Assembly (NCBI GenBank): GCA_001953115.1
Contig: LSSL01001658.1
Span: forward strand, 1 to 21,453
Length of the DNA stretch: 21,453 bases
Direction of reading: 5' to 3'
DNA from: Smittium mucronatum
Taxonomy: Eukaryota > Kickxellomycota > Harpellomycetes > Harpellales > Legeriomycetaceae
The notes beneath the pieces were generated by a model. The model saw nothing but the letters and a program-made list of their open reading frames with translations, searched no databases and had not been told where the DNA came from. This document shows positions 1 through 11,095 of this stretch, one piece after another; position 1 is the first letter of the stretch, and each line of letters opens with the position of its first letter. Position numbers and translations under genes: made by a program.

Positions 1-163
1 TGGACTGAATAATTATTTATACCAATCAAAAAGAAAAAACTTATAATACCATAAGAACAATAGGATTTTAACCAATAATGACAATATTAATTCCTATAAT
101 TTAAAGTGAATTATTGGTTATAAGAATGTACCCACAGGTACAGAAAAAAAGGTCTATTGGAAT

Positions 164-175
164 GAAAAACCTTGT
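164..175. repeat. Target-site duplication, copy at the poly-T side of retroposon copy 1
   Basis: The 12-mer gaaaaaccttgt occurs here and again at 808-819, on either side of the retroposon at 176-807. The next few bases also agree in part (gaa against aaa). Direct repeats of this length at the ends of a poly(A)-tailed element are the usual footprint of LINE-type integration. Confidence 0.7.
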
Positions 176-807
176 GAATTTTTTTTTTGTATCACGGAAT
201 TTTATCGTAAGATAACTTCATTAAAAACTATACTAAAAAATTTGAAAAAAAGAAAAAGACGTATAGAAAAGACTATTATCCCAACTAAAATAAGATTCTC
301 TGTAGGACTACCGGCTGCGTACCTACGGGAAAAGGGTTCAATCTACCAACCGAAAGACCCCCCCCTGGCATTGCTTCAAGTAGGCTGGATGACTGAGGTT
401 ACGTGCAGTCATGAATTAAGCTCTTTTTCAACGAACAATAGTCCATTGAAGCTATTGAGCTCCTAGTAAGAGCCTACTTCTAACAGGATTAATAAAATTA
501 GGCTCCTACCCAAACGTGGGATTGATCGACATGGCTTTCCTACAAATAGCTGTTAGAAGCTGAGATCCGTCTGACTGTCGAACGCTGGACTTGTGTAATA
601 GACTATGTCTCAGCTGTGCTAAACGATCGGTTCCTCCTATTTCGAGATTGACCTCCTCTGGAATCGCTGTCCTCCGAATCGCTGTGCGCTATCTCCACTA
701 CTTCCAACCTAGAATAATACAACACTGCGTGAAATTTTAGTCTAGTGTACTTCGGAAAGTACACTATTAAGCCCCTAAACCACGACAAGGCATTTCACTC
801 TTAGGAG
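176..807 (-). mobile_element. SINE-like non-LTR retroposon, copy 1, apparently full length
   Basis: Read on the minus strand, the element begins near 807 and ends in an A-tract (T-run at 179-188 on the plus strand) preceded by ccgtgatac. It lies between 12-bp direct repeats (164-175, 808-819). The part from 179 to about 607 recurs at 6576-7003, agreeing at roughly nine in ten positions by eye. A 20-base stretch of its tail recurs at 17085-17104. About 26 bases from the 5' end is TGGTTTAGGGGC (782-771), close to the A box of RNA polymerase III promoters. A perfect 10-bp hairpin with a 4-base loop follows (743-752 with 757-766). I see no convincing B box and no long ORF; the open frames here start with TTG. 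It is therefore probably non-autonomous and moved by a LINE encoded elsewhere. A truncated LINE 3' end is the alternative, though the duplication and A box favour a complete short element. Confidence 0.75.
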
Positions 808-819
808 GAAAAACCTTGT
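808..819. repeat. Target-site duplication, copy at the 5' side of retroposon copy 1
   Basis: This is the partner of 164-175. Its position sets the 5' end of the full-length element at about 807 on the minus strand. Confidence 0.7.
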
Positions 820-914
820 AAAGTGAAATAAAAAGATAGAGGAAATAAAAATTTGCTCCCAATGATAATTTGATTGTCCCAATGACCTAATCGAGACTTT
901 ATTTTATATTTGAT

Positions 915-1731
915 AAACTGGGAAGATATTTTAACATATCTGAACCTTCAGTTTATAACATAGTTAATTCCACGATTGAAACTATCAAAGAATCCTTGCT
1001 GGGAAAATATCTATGCACTATATAGAAATCCGCCCACCTGGCCCAATTAATAATTTTATATTATCATAGATCTGTGGTGCTGATAATTTATTGCTCAGAA
1101 TTTTTCATAAATAGATTATCCGAATCATTTCAGGATAGTAAGATATTTTATTCAAGTAAAGGTTGTAGATAATGTATTTAAAAAGGAGTTGAAGGTGATA
1201 CCCGATGGAAGGTGCGCCTTTGCGAGCTCTACGTTAAAGGCTCAATACATGGCATTTCAGACTGTATATTAATGGGTAATAAATATAGAATTTTTTCAAA
1301 AAAATCCCCAAAAGAGCTCATAATTGAAAATTTTGTTGGTGATCATATTGAATTGTACATTATGGCTGATCAGAGCATATCGATTTTTATAAAAAATTCA
1401 GTGCTTTAATATCAAAAAAACGAAACTATAGTATCGGAAGGATGAACGCTAACTCTAAAAGATTAGAATTCGCAAAAATGAGCTCATCAAATTCATTTTG
1501 CTAATTGAAAATACCCCATAAACAATTAACTAAAGTGAAAGAATAATAGTAGAGAACTTTTTTATGGAGTTTAAAGGCGTTTTTAAAATAATAAGGGATA
1601 CATACAAAGGATATTTTGATAATATAGAGGCTATCATAGATATGTTTATAGCTTTGAAAAACTTTCACATTTCTAAATCACCACTGATAAAAGGCGAAAT
1701 AAAAATTTATGGTTCAATCAGAGTAAAATAA
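915..1731 (+). pseudogene. Decayed PIF/Harbinger-type DDE transposase
   Basis: Three separated blocks in changing frames follow the order of a Harbinger/DDE_Tnp_4 transposase. At 915-1024 a helix-turn-helix-like stretch contains YFNISEPSVYNIV. At 1212-1409 is a block with KGSIHGISDCILMGNKYRIF and later IMADQ. It matches the family's GS-x-HD segment and second catalytic Asp, but the first motif reads GSIHG, so that Asp is lost. At 1534-1731 the block SERIIVENFF...FKIIRDTYKGYF...IALKNFHISKSPL matches the third catalytic motif (VEN-F-G-x-LK, Glu kept) and the C-terminal IAL-x-NFH. Stops and frame changes separate the blocks and the 1212 frame has no ATG, so no working enzyme is encoded. Family membership rests on motif recall, not on a search. 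I found no terminal inverted repeats. Confidence 0.7.
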
Positions 1732-4622
1732 AGTGGTTGATATAGAAAAAATGAAGAGAAAAAAAAGAAGCTAAGGGAGAACAAAAAAAAAAACTAATTT
1801 TTTTAGAAGAATGACTGATTCTCAAAATTTATCAGTTGAGAGACATTATATATTTATAAATTGAAAAAATTTATTGGCGAAGAGGGCTTCTTCCGAGCTT
1901 GAGATCAGCTATTCAAATGATAAATCCTCGTGAATTTTTTTCGATACTAACTATAATTCATATACGATTTATTAAGAGATACTTTTGGTCAATTTTTATA
2001 AATTATGCTTATTCTTAATCATTTATTGCTCAAAAAATAACTATATTTATCAAAAATAATAACAATATCTTTAATTGCCAAATATGGAGAAAGCCAAAAA
2101 ATGCTTGTAAAAAGAGGGCTGTAATCATAAAATAAAATTAATGCTCCTCTATTTACTTCTCTTTCATTTTCAAATAACAATGTTTTTTTCGCTCTATTCA
2201 AAGATATAGTTTTATCCAATTGTATTCGAAATATCAATTTCAACCGAAAAATTTAATAGAAAACACTTTATTTGCCAATAGATATGATAAAATTTTCGTT
2301 TTTGTTTGAAGCAATTATTTATATCTAAAATAAAGCGGATTTTCAATATTTACCAATAAAATGAGCCAAAAATACGCATTTTAAAAACTTAAGAAGGAAA
2401 TAAGAGAAGAGATTGTCAATGTAGTTACTAGATGTTAACATTTTTATATTAATCATGAAATTTTAATGCGAAAATTTTCTATCAACCTATCTTCACCGAT
2501 TTAGAAAATCATATTTAATTTCAGACATATTTACACATAAAAACGAAATTTCGGACTGAATTGTGTAGAATATTAGACAAATTCGATACGACAAATAGAA
2601 TAAATATAGAGAGAAGCCCCATTTTAAATGTGAATAATTTTCAACTTAAAGTCCCAATTATCTTTATATCAATTATTTTATCGCTATAAATCGTTTATTT
2701 CTTTTAACTTTGATAGATATCTTCAAAAAAAAAAAAGAAAAAATAATGTATGATTTAAAATATTATATAGAGTTTCCCGCAAGTTTTTTTTCCCACAGAT
2801 TGGTGGTAAATACTGAGAAAAATTGTAACATTGGGAAAAAATGGTTAAAATTAAGATATAACGCATAATCTTTAGGGTAAAAAAGTAAAAATTAAAAAAT
2901 CCTACAGCTCCAGGTTAAATAAAATCCAATATTATTTGTAAAAGTTGTATTAATATATTAGTTTTTTATCTTTAAGAAAATATCCTTGGGAAATATATAA
3001 ATATCTGTAAATCTGTAAGAATATGTGCAGATATATATAAATCTTGGTAATCATTGCTCAAAAACTATATAAGGCATATTTATAGATAATTTTTTGTTAG
3101 TTTTTTAATTCGGGCAGAGGTCGAATAAACTTACAAAAAACACATATAGAGATTTATATTTTAAAAAATTTTATTATTGTTTTTTATGCAAAACGCATAA
3201 TATTCAATTCTAGAAAAATTTCCGATAAATTTTAATATTTGGTAAAAAGTTAGAATTTATAATGTTTAAATGGACCCGAAGAGAAAGTTAATTATAGTTT
3301 TATTTCATAGACCTCCGATTTTTTTTGTTTTTTAGTGGTAATGAAAGTTTATTAGTCTTATTATTTTTGTCTTGGCCAATAAATGTCAAAATAATTAAAA
3401 AATCATATATTCATTGATACATAAAACTTGATATTTAAAAAATCATATTTTTTTCTCAACGTTTTTTGGAATTAGAATAATACACCAAATAATATCTCCT
3501 AAATAAATATTAATAATATTAAAATAATCAATTAATTCTATCCACCATTAATACTGCTTAATCATATCTCCGGGTAACTTTTTGGTGGAATTCTCAAATC
3601 TAAATTCCAACTCGTTTTGATAATAAAAATCGAAGTTTTACTTATCTCAAATCCTTGTTTGCAACGTTAATGCCTAATAATCTGGATATCGGCTCTTATC
3701 TTTTAAATTTTTTATTGGTTTAATTAGGCTAGGCTTATTATACAGATTTATATGTGATCTTTTTGTAAAATTCAGTTATTATTAATGGCCATGTTTAATT
3801 ATGTAGCTTATTTTTGAGAAAAAAAACCCAAACTTAACCTTTAATTTTAATTTTATTGATTAATAAAATATTCTATTAATTAACTAGATGACTTTTTAAA
3901 TAGCTAATAAGACATAAGCCAATTTATAACATGCTCCATAAAATTTAGATGTTTAATCATTAATAAAATTAAAATATTTAGCAGATTTTTTTTTTTCAAA
4001 TTGTATCAGTAATTTCAAAACATGATTATTTATTTTTAAAATCATATATTTAAAAAAAATTATACACACTAAAAAAAACCAAAATCGAGATATAAAGATA
4101 TAACAGAACAGGTTTTTTTCAAATTTATTGGCTAAATTATTGTAAATAAGTAATTAATATATTTTTCCTATTATTATACTTTAGGGGATATTCATATTAG
4201 GTAAACTATTATTAATATCCTAAGTATAACAAAAAGCCGAAAAATATAATGAAAATCAGATGATTTTTATTTCCCCATAAAAATTTGTGGGAATTTGATT
4301 AGGAAACTGATTTTTTTTTTTCCAAATGGTTATATTTTTAATAATAGCTAATAAAATACCAAATTGGTTTTAGTTTTTGAGTTTTTTTTTTCAATACATT
4401 TACAGCAAATAGTCTGTTATTAAATTTTCAAACATAAAACTTTCAAATAAAATTTTTAACTATGAAAACTTATACACCCTCATCTTTTAAATTAAAATAC
4501 ACATTTATTTTATCTTACAAATATCTAAATAGCAATGTAAACTAGAATTTTATATTGTGTTTTTTTTTCAATTATATTTCAATTATATTTAATTTATCTT
4601 TTTTTTTTTACATAGATTTTAA

Positions 4623-4650
4623 TAAATTCCTATTACTAAATAGGAATTTA
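4623..4650. repeat. Perfect 12-bp inverted repeat with 4-base loop
   Basis: The arm taaattcctatt (4623-4634) is the exact reverse complement of aataggaattta (4639-4650), separated by acta. It may be a hairpin, a recombination scar or a remnant of a small inverted-repeat element. No gene lies nearby. Confidence 0.6.
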
Positions 4651-4947
4651 GAATCAAGTTTTTTATACTATCTCTATATATTTCTGCAATTAGAATTAGA
4701 AAAAATATAATTACAACTCTGAAAAACGATGAAAGAAACATCCGTTTATTTATTAGGATTTAAAATCTGGTTTCGACGTTATATGAAAATAAAATCATGC
4801 AAAGCTATAACTTTAATTTGTCCACAGGTGGGTACAAATATTTTTAACATAAGAGCTATTTTAAAATTTATAATAACATATTTATTTTTTGATATTCAAT
4901 TTTAATTTTTAAATATGTATTAAAAATTATTGCATGATTATTTCTTT

Positions 4948-4958
4948 GGGGGGGGGGG
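4948..4958 (+). repeat. Homopolymer of 11 G in AT-rich sequence
   Basis: Eleven consecutive G residues stand between AT-rich flanks (ctttGGG..GGGttgaat). Homopolymer length is unreliable in assemblies, so the exact count is uncertain. Confidence 0.8.
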
Positions 4959-6558
4959 TTGAATCACCAATTTTAAAAAAATAGTAGATATAACCAATTT
5001 TTGATCAAAAATACATGAAATGATTATTTGAAAAAACTTTTTGAGTTTAAAATTATTAAAATAATTATTTATGCTAGGGTTTTATTTAGACAGATATTTT
5101 ATGCTAAAGCATCATTCAAAACTATCTCTAACAATAATAAAAGCATTTTTCGGTTATTTATTATGATAAAAAAAATCACTGAAGATCAATAAATATTTTT
5201 TCAAGTTAGAATATTACTTTTTATTTCTATTTTAGATAGCATATATCAACATTTATTATTATTATTGATAAAATAATGGAAATTTGAATTTTTTAAGAGT
5301 ATAATTTCTTTTCGAAATTTATTTTAAGGTTTAAACCTGAAACGAAGTTGTGTCAACACAATTATTTCTTTTTCAAAAAAAAAATCATTAAAAAAAAGCT
5401 AGCCTTTTATATTTCATTCCACGATTTTAAAATATAATATGTCAGAGATTTATATTTTAGCATTTTTTCAAATAATATTTCGGGTAACTTTAGGAGTTAT
5501 TTAAAATTTTTAATTATATTTTATGCATAAAATAATAATTAATTTTATTGCAATTTTCATATTCTAAATCAAAGTTTCAGATAAATTTGCTAGAATAATC
5601 AATAATTACCAGATTTACAAAAAAATACAAAGTTTTCATTAGAAAATTCAGATTTTAGTTATATTTTCAGATAAATAATTCCCAACCGTCATACTAAGTG
5701 ATACAATCCCTTTTTGGATAACAAAATCGAAATTCCAAAAATCAATAAAAAATATGTGCAATAAAAATAAAATCCGAAATCTTTTATGTATAATACTGAA
5801 ATTACGGTATTATTATATCTTTATCACCTTTTGCAGAGATATACTGAAACAGGCGAATGAGGCTTAATATTACCACTACTTCTTATAATATCAACTAGTA
5901 TTAGTCATAAAATGATAATTTAATCTTAAATTACACTTATAGGTGTTGGTATATTAAGTTGATCCCGAGGCAGTTTTGAATCAATAATTTTTTCCTAGAT
6001 TCTAACATTTAGCCCGTAATATGTATCAAAAATTGAATAGGTTTATCGAAATGAGTGTGATACTTTGTTATCTGATGTAGATCCTGAACTAAATACCAAT
6101 TTCTCTCTATTTTTTTTGCTTTGGGGATCGGTTTTTTTGTCGATCTTTCGATTAAAAATGGTAGATAATGGATTATTCTTGATAATATGGACAGTTTTGT
6201 CTGTTTCGTGTTGTTTTAATGACATAAACAACAGGTTTAATATAATTATACTATTATTAGAGTGAGGCATTGGGCACATGCTAGTACAAATTTAGCCATA
6301 TATACCATATTTTAATTTGGCGAGCGGAGTATTTAGCCTGGATGTCTACTGATATCTCACGGTAACTACAATTGATCTGAAATTATGGTTATTATTAGGA
6401 GTTATGGTTAAAAGTTTATCAGCTCCATCAATTATAGCTGTTATTTAATTTTTAATCCTGTTTATTCTGCTGAAAAAAAGAAATAAAAATATAGATAGTA
6501 TCCAACATTTCTTGCTTTTCAATCTTTGTATTTACAATTCTGAGTATTTTCTCAATAA

Positions 6559-6572
6559 TTTTGTGTCGATAA
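6559..6572. repeat. Target-site duplication, first copy (retroposon copy 2)
   Basis: The 14-mer ttttgtgtcgataa is repeated exactly at 7004-7017 and brackets the truncated retroposon copy. Confidence 0.85.
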
Positions 6573-7003
6573 TTGTTTTTTTTGTATCACGGAATTTTAT
6601 TGTAAGATAACTTCATTAAAAACTATTCTAAAAAAATATGAAAAAAAGAAAAAATCGTATATAAAAGACTATTATCCCAACAAAAATAAGCTTCTCTGTA
6701 GGACTACCGGCTGCGTACCTACGAGAAAAGGGTGCAATCTACCAACCGAAAGACCCCCCCCTGACATTGCTTCAAGTAGTCTGGATGACTGAGGCTACAT
6801 GTAGTCAGGAATTAAGCTCTTTTTCAACGAACAATAGTCCATTGAAGCTACTGAGCTCCTAGTAAGAGCCTACTTCTAACAGGATTAATAAAATTAAACT
6901 CCATCCCAAACATGAGTTTGATTGATATGGCTTTCCTACAAATAGCTGTTAGACGCTGAGATCCGTCTGACTGTCGAACGCTGGACTTTTGCACTAAACT
7001 ATG
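6573..7003 (-). mobile_element. SINE-like retroposon, copy 2, 5'-truncated
   Basis: This is a minus-strand copy of the element at 176-807. It keeps the 3' A-tract (plus-strand T-run at 6576-6583) and about 430 bp upstream of it, and stops at a position equivalent to about 607 in copy 1. The first 200 bases or so of the full element, including the A-box-like motif, are missing. The copy lies exactly between two 14-bp direct repeats, so the truncation happened at insertion and not by later deletion. That is what incomplete target-primed reverse transcription produces. Differences from copy 1 are scattered substitutions, mostly transitions. Confidence 0.85.
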
Positions 7004-7017
7004 TTTTGTGTCGATAA
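7004..7017. repeat. Target-site duplication, second copy (retroposon copy 2)
   Basis: Exact 14-bp repeat of 6559-6572, immediately after the last element base at 7003. Confidence 0.85.
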
Positions 7018-7639
7018 ATTGGCGATTTAGCTATATTTGGCCAAATGAATGGCTTTACTTCGATCTCTTCAATCTCTTTGAAAATATACTTGAGAAAATG
7101 CGAGCTTAAGATACTATTATGTTTTTTTAAAAATAATTATTAATTCTTACGTATTGGCTTATCATATTTGGGCACGGGTTTTTTACTTTAATAAATATTC
7201 CAGCAAGTTTGAATTGTGGTTATCCTGTACTGGTACTGCAGATTTGATGCAGAAATTAAAATCCAGGAACCGCTTTTAGATAGAGTGAAACCAACATTTG
7301 CTCTTTTATTGCCCTTTATTATATATATATATATATAATTTCAATTTCATTATCAGGCATTACTAGCATTTAGAGGATGTGCAGCTAATATTCCATACTT
7401 CCAGGCACCAATTTTTTCCTTTTGATAGCGGGTATTTTTCGCTTTTCGTTTCCAGAATAACTGATACAGCATGTAGTACCAATTTTCACCTTACATATAC
7501 TTTCTTTTTTTTGGAAACCAAATGTTATTTTTCCATAAAGAGGTTGCAAACTTCAGAGCTATCCTCCTTCTGCGAGATTTTTTTTGGTAATTTGCGATAA
7601 TAAATTCCATGTGGGTGGGGGTGCAGAAGTAGAGGCTAT
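7018..7639. other. Intervening sequence with (AT)n microsatellite, probably old retroelement tail
   Basis: Composition is less AT-rich than the stretch to the left and resembles the retroelement relic to the right. An (AT)n run occupies about 7320-7338. Minus-strand reading continues with short open pieces just past the RNase H-like block, but I recognise no domain in them. The plus-strand frame 7379-7600 lies antisense to this and is not convincing. Confidence 0.4.
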
Positions 7640-9130
7640 TACAGCTCATACATTTATTGAAATTTAACTCTAACCCATCGCCATATTTTCTGAATAATAG
7701 CTGTAGTATGACTCACCCTTCTTTTGCTAATTCTTTGCGAATGTTTCCACATCGCGGGGCTTATACTGTAAGTACATTTTTTTGCAAGCATGACTGGATA
7801 GGTGCCATTTGGTTAGTGCTGTTGCCAAATTTTGAGAGTCTGTAGGTTTCATCACTGACTGTAAATATTTTACTTAAGGGCGGTTGTCAGTCTTAAGGCA
7901 GTAACTGAAAACCCTTTCTATAATCTCTAACATTCTTATGAGTTAGTGCATCCGAAATTCCCTACTTATGTAAAACTGATATTATTGATCTAATTAATAT
8001 CACCAAGCGACCAAAAAACACCAGAGCTACAGCACATAAAATGATATCGGTAACTCTTTTTATTTGATGTGCATGGGATCCTGTGCAGTTCTCCAAAAAT
8101 ATGGGTAGAAACGGGAGCCCAGAATTACCCCCACCTTCCAGTCCGTGTCGCTATTATTTGTAAAGATCTCATATTAGTATTTTTCGGGTAGAAACTATTG
8201 GCTGTTCCATTTATACGGCGTATATTTCCAAAAAATTATACATCAGGTTGCAAATTCACTAAGATAAATTTTGAAGTCCAAAATCCACCTTTTATTGAGG
8301 ATGATTCTTCAATTCTATTAGTTTCATCTGTATTAAGAATCCAGGTAGAAGAGTCACAGAAATTTCTTGGCCTTTTTTTTTGAATCTGGAAAAATATCAC
8401 AAAATCGTCTGATTATCTTTAAGCAGTCTGGAATCTTAATTTTAGGGTCTCTGACCTTATATAGAGGTTTCTTGAATGACATATACTTTTAGCCTTAGCC
8501 ATAACAAGATTTTTTATGTAATGGGAAATATTAATTTTATAATTTTCATTCTTTATCCTAATATCAATACAAATAGTTTTGAGAAAATTGTATTCGTGCC
8601 ATCTAAAAATCTGTCTTTTGATCCACCTATTTTCGGGAGGTTTTATGAATAGTTCGAGAGTATTGTATCATTAGATCATTCCCGTGTTAATATTTAGCAA
8701 AGGTATTAGATGAATGTCCTGAGGGAATACTCAAAACCGGTGTTGCCACCCGTTACAATATAATTTCAAAAAATTCTTGTAAGACCAGTGAATCAGTATG
8801 CACATAAATTCACCTTCAATATTCAAAGATTTGATGTAGTATTTTCTTCTTATAAGTTGCAAAATCAAGCTAAGAGGTCACATCTTTAATATTTGCTGCT
8901 CAAAATGTTATTTTAGTCATCCCATGTTCAGGAATTATCCGAAATTCTCGGGTTTTTTTGGTCAAATGAGTAGTTTTTTGTAAAATTCTGGGACTTTAGT
9001 CTTTATTTATACCATCTCATCCCTTTTTTATCAAAGATTCTACTTCTTGTTTTAGTGCTGGTATCTTCTCCTGACTCATCTTTCACATATATCCAGCTAG
9101 ATGAATTTTTAGTTCAATTTTTCAAAGGTA
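7640..9130 (-). pseudogene. Decayed reverse transcriptase/RNase H module (DIRS-like), downstream block
   Basis: Reading the minus strand across several frames gives the domains of a retroelement polymerase in order. A fingers-entry segment reads ALKQEVESLIKKG (about 9070-9025). The palm block at 8811-8674 contains MCILIHWSYKNFLKLYCNGW, then VFP and IHLIP, matching DA-F-x-HILIH...PFGIHLIP of DIRS-group enzymes. The active-site motif reads FLDG (about 8609-8598) where YLDD is expected. A thumb/connection stretch has WILNTDET and then GNIRRINGTANS...MRSLQ (about 8360-8160). An RNase H-like end reads TVSDETY...KFGNSTNQMAP...ELNF (about 7870-7650). Frameshifts and stops are frequent, so this is a relic. 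DIRS-like is my best family guess. No tyrosine recombinase was seen, so another RT family cannot be excluded. Confidence 0.6.
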
Positions 9131-9189
9131 TATTAGCACTCTGAGGGATCTTGAATTCTTCTTAGTTGATCATTTCAATTGTTTTTTTA

Positions 9190-10140
9190 GTGCTGGGACA
9201 TTTGAAAGCCTAAAATTCGTCCAATCTAGGTTCTACAACATAAAAAAATACATTTTCAGTTCTTATAAAAATCCCAGCTAGTATGTTTCGGATTGCTGAA
9301 TTGGGTCCTTAAACCAAACTCTAAAATATTCTGGACATATTGGCTGTCTGATACATTCTCATAAGATTGATTGAGCATGACTAAATTTCCTTATACACAA
9401 TAAACTTGAATTGTATTTATTGAGACCCTCTTACGTGTTAATAACCCCTTCCACGAAAAGTACTCATTAAAACAAGATTTTATGATGTGATTACCGTGAT
9501 TGGGGCTTCAGGATTTTGAGACGTTGTATGATTTATTCTTTTATTGTCTTGATATCCATTATTCAGTCGCTAAAAAGATGTTTCAGATTCTGGGGTCATT
9601 TATCCGGTTTCTAGCTGGATACTGGTGCATAGAGCCTTTATTGATTCATCAGAGGCATTTTATCCAATTCTAACGGTTAAAAAGTTTTTACAGGAAGGTT
9701 CATTCCCTTATGCAGGTTGTATAGGTAAATTTTGGTTTGGAAACACTGATTTCAGATAATAGAGCTCCCATCTTATTAGAAAATATTATAATTGAATCAT
9801 CAAGAGATGCTAGGGGGTTATTTTGAATTCAAAAGTTCACGAACAAAACAATCGAGCCAGTATTTTGCGCTAAGGAGGCTTTTATCCCATGTAGAGCAGT
9901 TACTGTCTTCCTCATGCTGCCGGACCTAAACAGTACAGTATTTGTGGCTTTTAGTTCACAGAGATACTTCTTGGAATTGGCTATAGCATCATTTAGTTTT
10001 TCTTCCATCAGTAGAGTGAGGATGAATTCCATTTCAATTGAGGGGATGCTTCTGTCAACTCATGACATGCTTGAAGATCTGTTTCTGGTGTCTTTTTGGT
10101 AATAAATATTTTTTTCCACGATATGGGGACCCATTTTACG
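9190..10140 (-). pseudogene. Decayed reverse transcriptase thumb/RNase H module (DIRS-like), upstream block
   Basis: A second, separate set of the same domains lies just upstream on the minus strand. It starts with a thumb-like stretch (KNIYYQKDTRN, an in-frame TGA, then SIPSIEMEF and EEKLNDAIANSKKYL; about 10080-9950). This matches the family's LGW-x-IDSI-x-M..LP-x-EK segment, in which TGA replaces the expected Trp. A connection segment MRKTVTALHGIKASLAQ follows. The block ends with AGIFIRTENV...RLDEF (about 9280-9205), the usual 'G-x-N-x-x-AD-x-x-SRL-x-EW' end of RNase H. The palm region should lie beyond 10140, but that sequence is too AT-rich and broken to read. The 67-codon frame 9829-10032 is the longest surviving piece. 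Confidence 0.5.
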
Positions 10141-10249
10141 CAAATTCCGCTTTAAAGATATGATAATTAAATTAAGCTTTGCTTTGGTGTCTTCTTTCAT
10201 TCTTTTTTCTTGGTTTTTTTTAGTTTTATAAAGAAAATCCTTTTTAAGC

Positions 10250-11095
10250 TGATAGAGTATCTTTTCCTAAAAAAAGATGATATGGGTAAATTAACAATGC
10301 ACTTTCATTATTATGGTGCACAGGTTTTTAGATACAGCTTTTTTTTAAAAAAATAAATGGAATTTTATTGGATTTTGAAGGTGGATTTTGATATCCATCA
10401 AAAGATGATAGTGTTTATTTCGACTACTCCCTGAAGTATAATAATTTTTTATCCGACTTTTATTTTATTTTGTAATTTACTTTTTTTAAGCTCATCATTA
10501 TATGGTTCGAAAGCTCAAATACTAAATTATAGCACTTAAATAGGCACATATTTTTTTTACAGAAAACTTTAAAAGAAATGGATCATATAATTATTTCTCT
10601 GAAGTTTTTATTATTAATTTTTGATTTTAATATTAATAAGTGAACGAAAATTTCTATTTTATTTTCTTATGCTTTTCTGACTCAAATTAAAATTTATCAT
10701 CAGAACTTGCAAATCTTTACGTGATTGCAAAGGCTTGAAATATCTACAATCCACTTCAAATATATGGTTAAAAAATTATCTTATAATGAAATAAATTACT
10801 ATTATTATTATTTGTAAAAATCATTATCATATTATACACGTAGTCTTATTTTTTAATTTTTAAATCCTGATATTTTATTTTGGATCAGTAATATGGTTAT
10901 TGAATTTACTAGCAAAATGAAAGTTTTAAACCAACAGAATTTAAAAAATAAAATGAAACAGAAAACAGTGCGTTACCAGGTAGAATGATAATTATTACAA
11001 TCTTGTTCATAATCCACGTTATTCTCTAAATAGGGATTTAATAGATTACCCAGAAAAAATATTTAAAAAGGTGTTAGATCAAACGGGTAAATTAA
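10250..11095. other. AT-rich spacer downstream of the GCP2 gene
   Basis: No coding pattern is visible. The sequence is A/T runs with stops in all frames and will include the 3' untranslated region of the minus-strand GCP2 gene near 11095. I could not pick a single credible polyadenylation signal, because AATAAA-like strings are common by composition. Confidence 0.5.

Larger units (their letters stand above)
1732..6558. other. AT-rich stretch without recognisable genes
   Basis: Nearly 5 kb dominated by A/T runs with stops in every frame. The small open frames at 2019-2243 and 6043-6279 have no recognisable motifs. Notable local structures are a perfect 12-bp inverted repeat with a 4-base loop (4623-4634 with 4639-4650), a tandem 11-mer near 4568, and an isolated run of 11 G (4948-4958). 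From about 5.8 kb composition becomes less extreme, which may mark old transposon sequence. I see no tRNA, rRNA or coding exon I could defend. Confidence 0.6.

Noticed and set aside
1..160. 10-bp inverted repeat (aaccaataat at 70-79 with attattggtt at 110-119) as a possible MITE
   Set aside because: Arms this short in AT-rich DNA arise easily, and no flanking duplication is visible.
333..346. B-box-like GGGTTCAATC on the plus strand of the retroposon
   Set aside because: It is on the strand opposite to the A-tail, changes to gggtgcaatc in copy 2, and is not flanked by a T-arm stem. It is not a tRNA or an internal promoter.
242..466. Open frame of 74 codons starting with TTG
   Set aside because: It lies antisense within the retroposon, has no ATG, and is broken in the second copy by substitutions. 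It has no coding character.
603..788. Minus-strand 61-codon frame with a Ser/Asp/Arg-rich end
   Set aside because: It starts with TTG inside the 5' part of the retroposon. Only one copy is available to test conservation, so I do not call it a gene.
10050..10060. TGA read as Trp (alternative genetic code), suggested by TGA at Trp positions in the RT relics
   Set aside because: The intact F-box gene ends in TGA and the intact GCP2 has no internal TGA, so the standard code fits. The TGA codons are decay of a dead element.
9914..10102. Plus-strand 62-codon frame
   Set aside because: It is antisense to the RNase H/RT relic, whose minus-strand reading shows family motifs.
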